Position numbers and translations under genes: made by a program | IMG/VR virus record: IMGVR_UViG_3300032291_000263 | Location: 1-36,091 of that record | Source of the DNA: a virus | Strand: one strand, 5' to 3' | Length of the DNA stretch: 36,091 nt | Shown here: positions 7,805 to 15,102 of the stretch, piece after piece | Numbering within the stretch: position 1 is the first letter of the stretch | Layout of the letters: every line of letters begins with the position of its first letter | Notes under the pieces: model-generated | Told to the model about the DNA's origin: nothing | Databases searched by the model: none | What the model saw: the letters and a program-made list of their open reading frames with translations, nothing else

Positions 7805-9924
7805 TGGACGTCCGTTTACCCGATGGCACAATCATTAAGGGTGTGCCTGATAACATATCTAAGGCCGACCTTACGGCTAAATTAAAAGCTAACGGATATG
7901 ACGTTTCTAAATTAGAAGCGCCTACTGTTGCGCCAAGCGAAATTCCAGCGCCGCGCAAAGAACGCGGCTTTTTTGGCACTATTGGCGCGCCAATTCAGGC
8001 CGCGTCTGAAGGTATTATCAGCGGTGGCGGCAATGTCATGTTCGGCGCCCAAAGATTACTTGGCATGGGTTTGGAAAAAGTTGGTGGTGCTGATGCTAGT
8101 TCCCTAGGTCGAGCAGGTCAATTTTTGCAAGAAGATGCCGCCCGCCGTCTAGCAGAATCACAAGGGCGTGTAGCGCCTTTCAAACAAGAGTTTCCAGTTT
8201 CTACTGGCGCGGGTGAGTTGGGCGCTGAGGTTGTTGGCACGCTTCCTGTTGGCGCCGTAATTGCCGCGCCTTTAAGAGCAATTCCAGCCGCCGCACCGTT
8301 ATCACAAGCCATTCGCACTGGCGGGTTTTCCAAAGGCAACATAGCCACACGCGCAACAGGTGGTGCAACTTTAGGCGGCGCGTCTGCCGCAGTAATTAAT
8401 CCTGAAGATGCGGCGCTTGGCGCAACTATTGGCGGTGCAGTACCGTTTGCTGGCCCAGCACTCGGTTACGTTGGCGGTAAAGTTGCAAACATGCGAACCA
8501 TGCCGCAAAATCGTGCGGCTAGTTTGGCCCAACAAGCGGCTGGCGCTGATCTTAAAGAAGTAGTCAACGCATTGCGTAACGCGCCGCCCGGTGTTGGTGT
8601 TGCTCAAACGCTCGCACGGTTTGAGAACCCAGCACTTCAAGCCCTTGTAAGAGACTCTTTGGAGTCCACGCCTGAAGGCGCTCAATATTTGAGCAAGCTA
8701 GGAACTATGACGGAGAAGCAAGCTGTCAACGAGCTTGCAAAAATTGCAGGCGGCGTGTCTGCTGCTGAAACGCGGGCGACTGCTGAGTTGGCCAAAAACA
8801 ACCTCAACGTCATTACTACGCCAATGCGTGAGGCGTCCCTTGGCCGCGTCAACCTTGGTAAGTTTGTCGCAGACGAAGCGGCGTCCAGAGAAGCAAATGA
8901 CTTGGCTGTTTTAATGGGTTCTGGTTCTGAAATTGATCCTGCCCGTTTTATATTGCAAGCAACTGGCGCAGAGAAAGCCTTGCGCTCTGTTGGCATCAAA
9001 CCATTAGAAGGCGCTCCGCTTGCCAATCAAATTGCCGCTATCTCAAAAAATCCATCTTTTGCTGGGAATGATTTGGTGGAAGGCTCGGTTCAACGTGTAG
9101 CAGAAGACATTGCTAGATGGACTTCTAGCAACGGCGTTATTGACGCCAATGCTTTAGAAGCCATTCGTAAAAATGCAGTCAACGCTGCAATTGCTAAATT
9201 GCGACCAGGCGCTGATGCTACCGCCCAACGCAATTTGGCGGCGGGAGTTATGTCAAACATCAAACCGCTGATTGACAAAGCAATTGAAGACGCAGGCGGC
9301 GCTGGCTGGCGCGAGTATCTGACGACGCACGCCAAAGGAATGCAAAAAATTGCGGAAAAGAAATTAACAGGCGAAGCCCTTGCTTTGTTTAAAAACAACA
9401 AAAATGAATTTGTACGTTTGGTGCAAAACGAATCGCCTGAAACTGTAGAAAAGTTCCTTGGCCCTGGCAATTACAACATTGCATTAGAACTAGCAGATAG
9501 CACAATGGATGTGTTGAGAAAACAAGCAACTGGTCATTTAGACCGCGTTGCGGCCAGCAAGCAAGCTACTGAAGGTCAAAAAGCATTAGCTACTTTGGTG
9601 TCTCAAAATACATCAATGCTTCGTTTTCCAAACCTTATAAACGCATGGGCTGCGGCAGGTAACAAGACAATCAGCGAGTTGGAAAAACGCATAGGAGTTA
9701 AGACAACAAAAACATTGTCGGACGCTATGCAAGACCCCCAAACTGCTGCAAACTTGTTGGAGTCAATACCCGCATCTGAACGAAATAAAATTATTCAGTT
9801 GCTTAACAATCCTTCTGTACTGGGGCTTAAAGGCGCTGCTGTTACTCGTGCGGCTGCAATGCCCGCCGCGCCCATAAATGCGCTTGCGCCTCAATCTGAA
9901 AACCAAAACGCATTGGCACGGTGA
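7804..9924 (+). CDS. Probable ejection (internal virion) protein 3, large
   Basis: A 706-residue protein. The opening MDVRLPDGTIIKGVPDNISKAD is a short N-terminal module found at the start of large phage ejection and virion proteins. Residues about 55-220 are Gly/Ala-rich with several moderately hydrophobic segments (GTLPVGAVIAAPLRAIPAAAP; LGATIGGAVPFAGPALGYVGG), suited to membrane insertion; the remainder is long and helical. I see no transglycosylase glutamate motif. It is the largest of the three ejection-type proteins and the last gene before the lysis cassette, whose first ATG overlaps its stop (TGATG). Confidence 0.75.
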   Translation: MDVRLPDGTIIKGVPDNISKADLTAKLKANGYDVSKLEAPTVAPSEIPAPRKERGFFGTIGAPIQAASEGIISGGGNVMFGAQRLLGMGLEKVGGADASSLGRAGQFLQEDAARRLAESQGRVAPFKQEFPVSTGAGELGAEVVGTLPVGAVIAAPLRAIPAAAPLSQAIRTGGFSKGNIATRATGGATLGGASAAVINPEDAALGATIGGAVPFAGPALGYVGGKVANMRTMPQNRAASLAQQAAGADLKEVVNALRNAPPGVGVAQTLARFENPALQALVRDSLESTPEGAQYLSKLGTMTEKQAVNELAKIAGGVSAAETRATAELAKNNLNVITTPMREASLGRVNLGKFVADEAASREANDLAVLMGSGSEIDPARFILQATGAEKALRSVGIKPLEGAPLANQIAAISKNPSFAGNDLVEGSVQRVAEDIARWTSSNGVIDANALEAIRKNAVNAAIAKLRPGADATAQRNLAAGVMSNIKPLIDKAIEDAGGAGWREYLTTHAKGMQKIAEKKLTGEALALFKNNKNEFVRLVQNESPETVEKFLGPGNYNIALELADSTMDVLRKQATGHLDRVAASKQATEGQKALATLVSQNTSMLRFPNLINAWAAAGNKTISELEKRIGVKTTKTLSDAMQDPQTAANLLESIPASERNKIIQLLNNPSVLGLKGAAVTRAAAMPAAPINALAPQSENQNALAR

Positions 9925-10145
9925 TGGACACCCAAGTTTTATTTAACATCGCGGTTAGTCTGGCGGGGTTCTTAGGTGGCTGGGTGTTGAACAACATCTA
10001 CCGTTCCTTGGAGCGCCTAGACATGGACGTTCGGGCGATGCCTTTGAACTACGTTGGCCGCGATGACTACCGTGCCGACATGCGCGACGTTAAAGACATG
10101 CTCGGCAAAATATTCGATAAACTAGATAGCAAGGTTGACAAATGA
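9924..10145 (+). CDS. Small single-TM protein of the lysis cassette
   Basis: A 73-residue protein: one N-terminal membrane segment at residues about 5-22 (VLFNIAVSLAGFLGGWVL), then a charged helical tail ending DMLGKIFDKLDSKVDK. I use ATG 9924 (overlapping the upstream stop as TGATG) rather than the adjacent GTG at 9921. Proteins of this form recur next to 3-TM holins in phages of Gram-negative bacteria, but their role, for example a holin partner, antiholin or spanin-like part, is not established from sequence. Confidence 0.75.
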   Translation: MDTQVLFNIAVSLAGFLGGWVLNNIYRSLERLDMDVRAMPLNYVGRDDYRADMRDVKDMLGKIFDKLDSKVDK

Positions 10146-10430
10146 ATGCGAGTACTGCTTTTTCTACTGCTGTTGCTGCTATCAAGGGCTACGGCCAAAG
10201 AGTCATGTCTCGTCTCCGACTTCTATGGTCTAAGCTGGCTCGGAAACCCAAGTGAGCGCCACCAGCGTTTGTCTGAGTGGCTAATCACCAACGGCGACGC
10301 ATGTAGATCAGAGCAACTGGTAGGTATTTGGAATAACTTGGCGCTGTGGGCTGGCACAGCAGATAGTGCAGACTTAAGAGGCAAGGTGTTGTTCTATTAC
10401 GCTAGAGCAATAGAGAGGGAAAAGAAATGA
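10146..10430 (+). CDS. Exported small protein with signal peptide, lysis cassette
   Basis: A 94-residue protein with an obvious N-terminal export signal (MRVLLFLLLLLLSRATA), probably cleaved before KES. The mature part has two cysteines (Cys20 and Cys52) that could pair in the periplasm and a conserved-looking stretch (LVGIWNNLALWAGTADSADL). No lipobox is evident, so a classical outer-membrane spanin is not supported. Position between membrane genes and holin suggests a periplasmic lysis or superinfection role, which is inferred. An overlapping 37-codon frame starts four bases earlier at 10142. Confidence 0.72.
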   Translation: MRVLLFLLLLLLSRATAKESCLVSDFYGLSWLGNPSERHQRLSEWLITNGDACRSEQLVGIWNNLALWAGTADSADLRGKVLFYYARAIEREKK

Positions 10431-10663
10431 TCACTCTAAACAAATGGTATCCGTTAGTTCAACCCACTCACACTGCTAGAGAATTGGCGTTTGACAAGGC
10501 AGTTGAGAAAGTTCAAGAAGATTACAGATATGCAATGGAATGTCTTAAACAAGTTAAAAAAACTGAAGATTTGGAACTGGAACTTTACGACAAAAGGGCT
10601 AGGCAGAACACCATTGAACTTGGATCCTTTGAAGACCGCAGACGATTCCAAATCTTTGTATGA
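10427..10663 (+). CDS. Small helical protein, lysis cassette
   Basis: A 78-residue, charged, mostly helical protein (AVEKVQEDYRYAMECLKQVKK followed by Glu/Leu-rich residues; C-terminus FEDRRRFQIFV). Its ATG overlaps the previous stop (ATGA). No membrane segment and no family recognised. The lysis-cassette context is the only hint of function. Confidence 0.62.
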   Translation: MITLNKWYPLVQPTHTARELAFDKAVEKVQEDYRYAMECLKQVKKTEDLELELYDKRARQNTIELGSFEDRRRFQIFV

Positions 10664-10670
10664 GGGCAAT

Positions 10671-10913
10671 ATGGAAAACACAACAAGCACTAAAGAAAAA
10701 CTGACGCTGTATGTGACCCTAATGGTCAGCACCACATTGTGCATTTCTGTTCTGTCAATGGTCTTTGCATTTATGTTGGGTTTGTGGGCCAAGGAAGTGG
10801 ACAACGCTGAGATATTCAAGATGATTAGCCCCGCCTTTAGCACTCTGATTGGCGGCATGATTGGCTTTCTGAGTGGTATCAAACTAATGCAGAATGAGGA
10901 TGACAAGAAATGA
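10671..10913 (+). CDS. Two-TM membrane protein, candidate holin partner
   Basis: An 80-residue protein. ATG 10671 follows GAGG and lies seven bases after the previous stop; an in-frame ATG at 10491 would overlap the previous gene almost completely and encode a lysine-rich extension, so I reject it. Two membrane segments are visible: LYVTLMVSTTLCISVLSMVF and MISPAFSTLIGGMIGFLSGI, with a charged tail MQNEDDKK. The topology fits a small holin, an antiholin or a membrane accessory. It overlaps the next holin gene by ATGA. Confidence 0.72.
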   Translation: MENTTSTKEKLTLYVTLMVSTTLCISVLSMVFAFMLGLWAKEVDNAEIFKMISPAFSTLIGGMIGFLSGIKLMQNEDDKK

Positions 10914-11317
10914 TCGGACTAGACGCACTCCTGAACGTGGGCGGCAAGCTCATCGACAAGTTAATCCCTGACCCAGAGGCCAAAGCCAAAGCGCAGCTTG
11001 AGTTGCAAAAGATGGCGCAGGATGGTGAACTGGCCAAGATGGCCAACGAAACTGAACTGTACAAAACTGAGCAAAACAACCTCACACAGCGTATGCAAGC
11101 CGACATGGGGTCTGACTCTTGGCTGTCCAAAAATATACGCCCTATGACGCTTATATTCCTTTTGGCGGCCTATTCTGGCTTTGCTGTTGCTTCCATCTTT
11201 GAATACGAGACGCGCGGCGCCTATGTTGAGCTGCTTGGGCAGTGGGGCATGCTCGTTATGTCGTTCTATTTCGGTGGACGCACTATGGAAAAAATTGCAG
11301 ACAGGATTAAAAAATGA
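10910..11317 (+). CDS. Holin of the 3-TM superfamily (GTA_holin_3TM-like)
   Basis: A 135-residue protein with the typical opening GLDALLNVGGKLIDKLIPDPEAKAKA, a helical linker, the block SDSWLSKNIRPMTLIFLLAAY and then hydrophobic segments ending GRTMEKIADRIKK. This arrangement is characteristic of the 3-TM holin family known from gene transfer agents and many phages. Holins collect in the inner membrane and open it at a set time, letting the endolysin out. The gene overlaps both neighbours by ATGA, the endolysin following directly. Confidence 0.85.
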   Translation: MIGLDALLNVGGKLIDKLIPDPEAKAKAQLELQKMAQDGELAKMANETELYKTEQNNLTQRMQADMGSDSWLSKNIRPMTLIFLLAAYSGFAVASIFEYETRGAYVELLGQWGMLVMSFYFGGRTMEKIADRIKK

Positions 11318-11736
11318 CACCGCACTTTACTTTAGAAGAACTAACGCACACAGACCACCGTGAGTTAGACAACACGCCAAATGAATCTGAAATCGCAAAC
11401 ATCCAAAGACTTGCTGAGTTCCTTGAGCAAGTCAAAGAGGTCTTGGGCGGCAAGCCCATCATGGTCAACTCAGCTTTCCGATCAAAGGCTGTCAATGACG
11501 CTGTGGGCAGTAAAGATACTTCTCAGCATCGTATCGGCTGCGCTGCTGACATTCGTGTACCCGCTATGACGCCAGACGAAGTGGTGCGCGCAGTCATTGC
11601 TTCGGGTTTACCCTATGACCAGATCATTCGTGAGTTTGACCGCTGGACGCATGTGAGCATACCCAACACGCCAGAGGCCAAACCACGCAAGCAAGCGCTG
11701 ATCATTGATCGGACTGGGACTCGGGCATTTGCATAG
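11314..11736 (+). CDS. Endolysin, M15-family peptidase
   Basis: A 140-residue peptidoglycan peptidase of the M15 (M15_3, D-Ala-D-Ala carboxypeptidase/endopeptidase-like) family. Visible motifs are TLEELTHT at the N-terminus, VNSAFRSKAVNDAVG, the zinc motif SQHRIGCAADIR (His and Asp ligands) and the later WTHVS with the third ligand His. It cuts the peptide part of the host cell wall at lysis. No signal peptide, so it depends on the holin. Its last 35 bases overlap, tail to tail, the end of the leftward gene at 11702-11887. Confidence 0.9.
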   Translation: MTPHFTLEELTHTDHRELDNTPNESEIANIQRLAEFLEQVKEVLGGKPIMVNSAFRSKAVNDAVGSKDTSQHRIGCAADIRVPAMTPDEVVRAVIASGLPYDQIIREFDRWTHVSIPNTPEAKPRKQALIIDRTGTRAFA

Positions 11737-11887
11737 TCAGCGTGCGGTACGCCTCAATCGCAGTCTTGAGGTCGCACTGTAAGTGCTGAATCATGTCGTC
11801 CTGTTCGCACAGTTTGGCGTAGGCTTCTTCGGCAAACTTGGCCAAGTTAGCCTGGCTCCATGTAGAAAAGTCTGGTCTGTTGGTCAT
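11702..11887 (-). CDS. Small hypothetical protein, end of leftward operon
   Basis: A 61-residue acidic, helical protein (FAEEAYAKLCEQDDMIQHLQ, then an amphipathic helix and MPESQSDQ). The start at 11887 is preferred because GAAAGAG lies just upstream and ATGA overlaps the preceding gene's stop; the longer form to 11914 lacks this. No family recognised. It is the last gene of the leftward operon and its 3' end overlaps the endolysin gene by 35 bases. Confidence 0.65.
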   Translation of the reverse strand: MTNRPDFSTWSQANLAKFAEEAYAKLCEQDDMIQHLQCDLKTAIEAYRTLTMQMPESQSDQ

Positions 11888-12513
11888 GCTCTTTCCTTGA
11901 TGTCGTAAAACCAATCGTCACCGGCAGACCACTTGCGTGTGCCGTCTACTGTCCACAGGCGCTGCGCCGCTTGGAAGTCAGGGAACTTCGTCTCGCTTGG
12001 AATTAGGCTTTGGTCATACCACAGGCATCGGTTGTTGGGCTGGCAGGCAAACTGGCCGTTGTCCAGCGCAATCCAATTAAACGACTTGTGTTCCTCGGCC
12101 TGCTCTGTGAACCCTGTATCTAAATCCATGCCCTCGGCGCAGAAGTCCACCGTGAACAAGTAGCGCCCGAAGTGCCACTCTTTGTCTTTGCCAAGGAACT
12201 TGACGCCTAGGTTGCGTAGGCCAATCTTTTCAATGACTGTGAAGCGGTAGCCCATGCAGTCCCACAGCTGTAGCGTGTCAATGGGCAGATCGCCAGCGTC
12301 TTTGTGCCAGACGTAGGCGTGGATCGGCAGCTTGTCGTACAGGGCGCCGTAGTTGGGCAACAGCGACTCGATGCGGAACACTTGGCCGCGCAGGGCTTTA
12401 AGGCTAACCCAGATGGCAGGCTCCAGTTTGTTGTGGCCTTTGTGATCGTTGTACAAGAACTCGCGCTTGACAAAGCATTTCATGGGCGGCAGTGATGCCA
12501 CGATGTAACTCAT
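11884..12513 (-). CDS. Hypothetical protein, 209 residues
   Basis: This protein has many aromatic residues and looks globular: MKCFVKREFLYNDHKGHN, then HAYVWHKDAGDLPIDTLQLW, and a C-terminal block with many Trp (LWTVDGTRKWSAGDDWFYD). The Trp/Tyr density suggests a ligand- or protein-binding beta fold. It has a good ribosome site (AAGGAAAACAC) and begins nine bases after the upstream gene ends. I recall similar proteins among phages but no assigned function. Confidence 0.75.
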   Translation of the reverse strand: MSYIVASLPPMKCFVKREFLYNDHKGHNKLEPAIWVSLKALRGQVFRIESLLPNYGALYDKLPIHAYVWHKDAGDLPIDTLQLWDCMGYRFTVIEKIGLRNLGVKFLGKDKEWHFGRYLFTVDFCAEGMDLDTGFTEQAEEHKSFNWIALDNGQFACQPNNRCLWYDQSLIPSETKFPDFQAAQRLWTVDGTRKWSAGDDWFYDIKERA

Positions 12514-12522
12514 GTGTTTTCC

Positions 12523-12714
12523 TTAGTCATTGATTTCTTTCTTTGAAGGTGCGTCTAATTCAAGGCGGTAATACTTAACGGGCATCTTGGCGTTCTTGTC
12601 TAGCTGTTTGCGTAGCCAGTCAATGCCGCCAAGTTCTTGGAAGATCATCATGTGACGATCCGTGAGCCTGATCTGGCGGCCTTTAAGGGGTTCGAGTGGT
12701 TTTGGGCGTGGCAT
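12523..12714 (-). CDS. Small hypothetical protein with possible DNA-binding helix
   Basis: A 63-residue protein starting at ATG 12714; an upstream TTG at 12777 would give 84 residues but overlap the zinc-ribbon gene by 95 bases. The N-terminus is basic and Pro-rich (MPRPKPLEPLKGRQIRLTD), followed by a helix (RHMMIFQELGGIDWLRKQLD) and a charged tail. The pattern resembles small regulatory proteins with a single helical DNA-contacting motif, but no family is certain. Ribosome site weak. Confidence 0.6.
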   Translation of the reverse strand: MPRPKPLEPLKGRQIRLTDRHMMIFQELGGIDWLRKQLDKNAKMPVKYYRLELDAPSKKEIND

Positions 12715-12841
12715 TTCTTGTATATCTACCGATTGATTGTTTAACCCAGCAGGATTGGCAATGCCATTTGTGGCCAATGCTGATCCCGCCTTCGGGCGGC
12801 TTGTCTGTCTGGCACTTGGCGCAGAGTTTGAATTTGTGCAT
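12683..12841 (-). CDS. Small zinc-ribbon protein
   Basis: A 52-residue protein with two Cys pairs, CAKC at residues 7-10 and CQSC near 29-32, spaced as in a zinc ribbon, and a basic tail (TRNATPKTTRTP). Zinc ribbons of this size bind nucleic acid or proteins such as RNA polymerase. ATG 12841 shares a base with the preceding gene's TAA (TAATG), which supports the start. It overlaps the next gene by 32 bases. Confidence 0.6.
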   Translation of the reverse strand: MHKFKLCAKCQTDKPPEGGISIGHKWHCQSCWVKQSIGRYTRNATPKTTRTP

Positions 12842-12987
12842 TATTTTTGAAGTGATATGGGCATGTAGATACACGCCTTGGACTTGCTGTTCTGCACAAC
12901 AAGAGGGGCGGCTGGCGCGCGCCGTTTGCAGTTCATGCACTTGGCGCATGGCTGCACGGGCGCGCACTTAAGGTAGTTAAAAACCAC
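12841..12987 (-). CDS. Small Cys-rich protein, GTG start
   Basis: A possible 48-residue protein from GTG 12987, preceded by AGAGAAA and overlapping the upstream gene by 11 bases. It holds four cysteines in KCAPVQPCAKCMNCKRRAP, which could bind one zinc ion, then a hydrophobic end. The stop overlaps the next ATG as TAATG. The frame was chosen because it fills the only gap in an otherwise gap-free operon; the start codon is uncertain. Confidence 0.5.
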   Translation of the reverse strand: MVFNYLKCAPVQPCAKCMNCKRRAPAAPLVVQNSKSKACIYMPISLQK

Positions 12988-13156
12988 TGGCTTTCTCTGG
13001 TGGGGGTGGTTGCATGTGTTCAGACGGTGGCGTCCAGCCGTACTCACGCCAGAGGGCTTGCACGTCTGAGCCGCGCTGATAATTAAACGTGCGGTCGTGC
13101 AGGCTCTTGCTTGGGTAAGTTATTTTAGTGCCTTGGGGTGGTGTCCAATTGATCAT
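12977..13156 (-). CDS. Small hypothetical protein, 59 residues
   Basis: Start ATG 13156 has an excellent AAAGGAG site and overlaps the previous stop (ATGA). The protein begins MINWTPPQGTKITYPSKSLH, continues with DRTFNYQRGSDVQALWREYG and ends in a proline run before KASGF. The middle reads as a short helix carrying Trp and Arg. The WREYGWTPPSE segment looks conserved in style but I cannot name a family. Easily missed because it is under 60 codons. Confidence 0.68.
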   Translation of the reverse strand: MINWTPPQGTKITYPSKSLHDRTFNYQRGSDVQALWREYGWTPPSEHMQPPPPEKASGF

Positions 13157-13344
13157 GGTTGTATTGCTCCTTTGAGTAGTTCTAGTCTCTCCCGCGCAAC
13201 GCGCAGGGTGTTGTAGCGCTGGTGAAGGCGCTGAAGCATGGAGACGCGCTTGGCGCCTTCACGTTCTTCGTTGAGCAGTCTGAGGACTTCTTCCTCTGTC
13301 AGACTGCTTAATTTGTTATTCAGGCTGCGCCAGGTGTCGTTCAA
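13153..13344 (-). CDS. Small helical protein, TTG start
   Basis: A 63-residue protein starting at TTG 13344, where GGAGAG stands five bases upstream; the frame is open further but no ATG lies at a sensible place. It is highly helical and charged (LTEEEVLRLLNEEREGAKRV, then LQRLHQRYNTLRVARERLEL) and probably forms a coiled coil. It overlaps the preceding coiled-coil gene by 29 bases and the next by ATGA. Function unknown. Confidence 0.6.
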   Translation of the reverse strand: MNDTWRSLNNKLSSLTEEEVLRLLNEEREGAKRVSMLQRLHQRYNTLRVARERLELLKGAIQP

Positions 13345-13480
13345 TTTTTCTCTCCAGTTCGTAGATTTCTTTTTTGCAGTTAGCGTAGGCGCGGGTGCTG
13401 GCGTTAAGGTTGCGCTCTCTGATACGCAGTTCAGCCTTGGCCGTTTTGAGCTTGGCCTTCCATAAGTCAAGTCTTTTCAT
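13316..13480 (-). CDS. Small coiled-coil protein, 54 residues
   Basis: Start ATG 13480 follows AAGAGAAAA and overlaps the previous gene by 14 bases. The product is basic and helical throughout (MKRLDLWKAKLKTAKAELRI, then a second helix ELERKIERHLAQPE), with heptad-like spacing of Leu/Ile. With the next gene it forms a pair of overlapping small coiled-coil proteins that could dimerise together; this is inferred from adjacency and composition only. Confidence 0.62.
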   Translation of the reverse strand: MKRLDLWKAKLKTAKAELRIRERNLNASTRAYANCKKEIYELERKIERHLAQPE

Positions 13481-13691
13481 TTTTCTCTTTCAGTTTGGCT
13501 TCGGTTTCGCGAACAACTTGCATGTAATTGCCAAGCCCCATCTGTATAATTTCTAGATGAGTTAGACCGACCCACTCACGCTTCTCAAAGTGATACGGCT
13601 GGCCAATCTCACGCAAGATTTGCTTGCCAAGGTTGCTGTGCTTCTCGACGTCGTTGAAGGCTTCGTCTTCCTCTTGTGTCCAATCAGTCAT
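13467..13691 (-). CDS. Small hypothetical protein, 74 residues
   Basis: A 74-residue protein with an acidic N-terminus (MTDWTQEEDEAFNDVEKHS), a middle block GKQILREIGQPYHFEKREWVG and a helical basic end (ETEAKLKEKNEKT). The start overlaps the preceding 31-codon gene (ATGA). No family recognised. The gene order suggests a replication accessory, since it follows the helicase, but nothing in the sequence proves this. Confidence 0.68.
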   Translation of the reverse strand: MTDWTQEEDEAFNDVEKHSNLGKQILREIGQPYHFEKREWVGLTHLEIIQMGLGNYMQVVRETEAKLKEKNEKT

Positions 13692-13783
13692 CGCGGTGCG
13701 TCCTCGTAGTTGTCAGGGTTAAACTTGGGCTGTTTAGTGCCCTTGTCCTTGGGGTTTGGGAATGGTGGGAATGGCCAGTTCAT
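13688..13783 (-). CDS. Mini-protein, 31 residues, Pro-rich
   Basis: ATG 13783 overlaps the helicase stop (ATGA) and its own stop overlaps the next ATG (ATGA). The peptide is MNWPFPPFPNPKDKGTKQPK plus 11 residues ending NYEDAPR. The perfect double coupling and the lack of any gap are the evidence for translation. The helicase's last codons, GAGGAAC, supply a ribosome site. It may act as a short linear binding motif or simply pass ribosomes on to the next gene. Confidence 0.6.
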   Translation of the reverse strand: MNWPFPPFPNPKDKGTKQPKFNPDNYEDAPR

Positions 13784-15102
13784 TTAAGTTCCTCCATAGC
13801 AATGTCAGATATGGCGCGCTTGTCATGCAAGGCCGCCCAGATTTTTTCGTCGACCGTTTTATTGGTCAGCATCACATAGCACCACACAGGGTGTTTTTGC
13901 CCGCTGCGGTGCAGACGGCCAATGGTCTGCTCGTATAGTTCCAGACTCCACGGCAGTGACAGAAACACCATGTGACAGCCGCCGTGTTGGAGGTTGAGGC
14001 CGTGGCCTGCTGACTTCGGATGGACGGCCAGTAGCCTGATCTTTCCAGCATTCCATCGCTCGATGGCGTCTGGGCTGTCAAGGGTTTGCAAACGTCCGAA
14101 GCGTCTTGTGAGTTCGGCAAGTTCTTCTTGGTAGTTGTACACAATGATGGTGTTGGCATGCTGGTTCTCGTCTAGTAATTCTTCAAGGCGTTCAAACTTG
14201 TGCAGACCGTACCAGATCGGGCGCTGGGTAGAGTTGAACTTGCCAGGCACATGCGACGGCGTGGTAACCGTGTCGTACACAAAGCCTGACGCCAGTTGTT
14301 GCAACTTGCCCGTGACAACAGCCGCGTTGACTGCCGTGATGCCGTCTAGCACGAAGTCCTTTTTCATTTTGTTGTAGGGCGTCAGATCCATGTCGCACTT
14401 GACTTCGACAGTATGCAAAGGCGGCAACTTGTCCTTATACTCACCTGCCTCCAAGACAAATGTGGCAGGCTTAATCACGTTCATAACCTTTTCAAGCGAG
14501 CCGACGCGAGGCGACCATTCGCCAAACTCTTTATTGATCAGCACAAAGTACTGCTGCATGAACGCGCCCTTAGACCGGCCAAGCAAAGACTGATCAACGA
14601 TCTTGCACTGACCGAAGACATCCTCAAGGCCGTTACTGGTAAACGAGCCAGTCAAGCCCCAGCGTGTTGTCATGGGGTCAACGACTTTCAGGAACGCTTT
14701 GAAGCGTGTGCCGGACGGGTTCTTAAGGCGCGTCAGCTCGTCAAACACCACGCCGTCAAAATTTAATTTTTGTTCGGCCAGCCACTGCAAGTTGTCGTAG
14801 TTGGTCACAACCACTTGGGCGTTGGTCTTGAGGGCGTCTAGGCGCTGCTTAGGTGTGCCAACGCACAGAGCCATGCTCAGGCGGTCTGCCCACTTAGGGC
14901 GCTCGACTGGCCACACGTCGGTACAGACGCGCTTGGGTGCCAGCACCAGCCAGCGTTTGACGTGGCCATCGCGGATCATCTCCCACATGGCTGTCAGCGT
15001 GATGGCCGTCTTACCAGCACCGACTGGCGCCAAGATCATGGCGCGGTCATGCTCGTAGAGAAAGTCAGCGGCTGTCTCTTGATACGGACGCAATGAAAGC
15101 AT
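13780..15102 (-). CDS. SNF2-like DNA helicase / translocase
   Basis: A 440-residue superfamily 2 ATPase. Motif I is APVGAGKT (residues about 25-32), motif II is VVFDELTRLKN (DEL in place of DEAH), motif III is TRWGLTGSF, and the second RecA domain carries VHPKSAGHGLNLQ (V) and EQTIGRLHRSGQK (VI), the last typical of SNF2 proteins. ATG 15102 with AAGGAA upstream is chosen over the adjacent TTG. The gene overlaps the VRR-NUC gene by 38 bases. This nuclease-helicase pair is usual in phages with a family A polymerase, and probably acts in replication or recombination. Confidence 0.92.
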   Translation of the reverse strand: MLSLRPYQETAADFLYEHDRAMILAPVGAGKTAITLTAMWEMIRDGHVKRWLVLAPKRVCTDVWPVERPKWADRLSMALCVGTPKQRLDALKTNAQVVVTNYDNLQWLAEQKLNFDGVVFDELTRLKNPSGTRFKAFLKVVDPMTTRWGLTGSFTSNGLEDVFGQCKIVDQSLLGRSKGAFMQQYFVLINKEFGEWSPRVGSLEKVMNVIKPATFVLEAGEYKDKLPPLHTVEVKCDMDLTPYNKMKKDFVLDGITAVNAAVVTGKLQQLASGFVYDTVTTPSHVPGKFNSTQRPIWYGLHKFERLEELLDENQHANTIIVYNYQEELAELTRRFGRLQTLDSPDAIERWNAGKIRLLAVHPKSAGHGLNLQHGGCHMVFLSLPWSLELYEQTIGRLHRSGQKHPVWCYVMLTNKTVDEKIWAALHDKRAISDIAMEELK

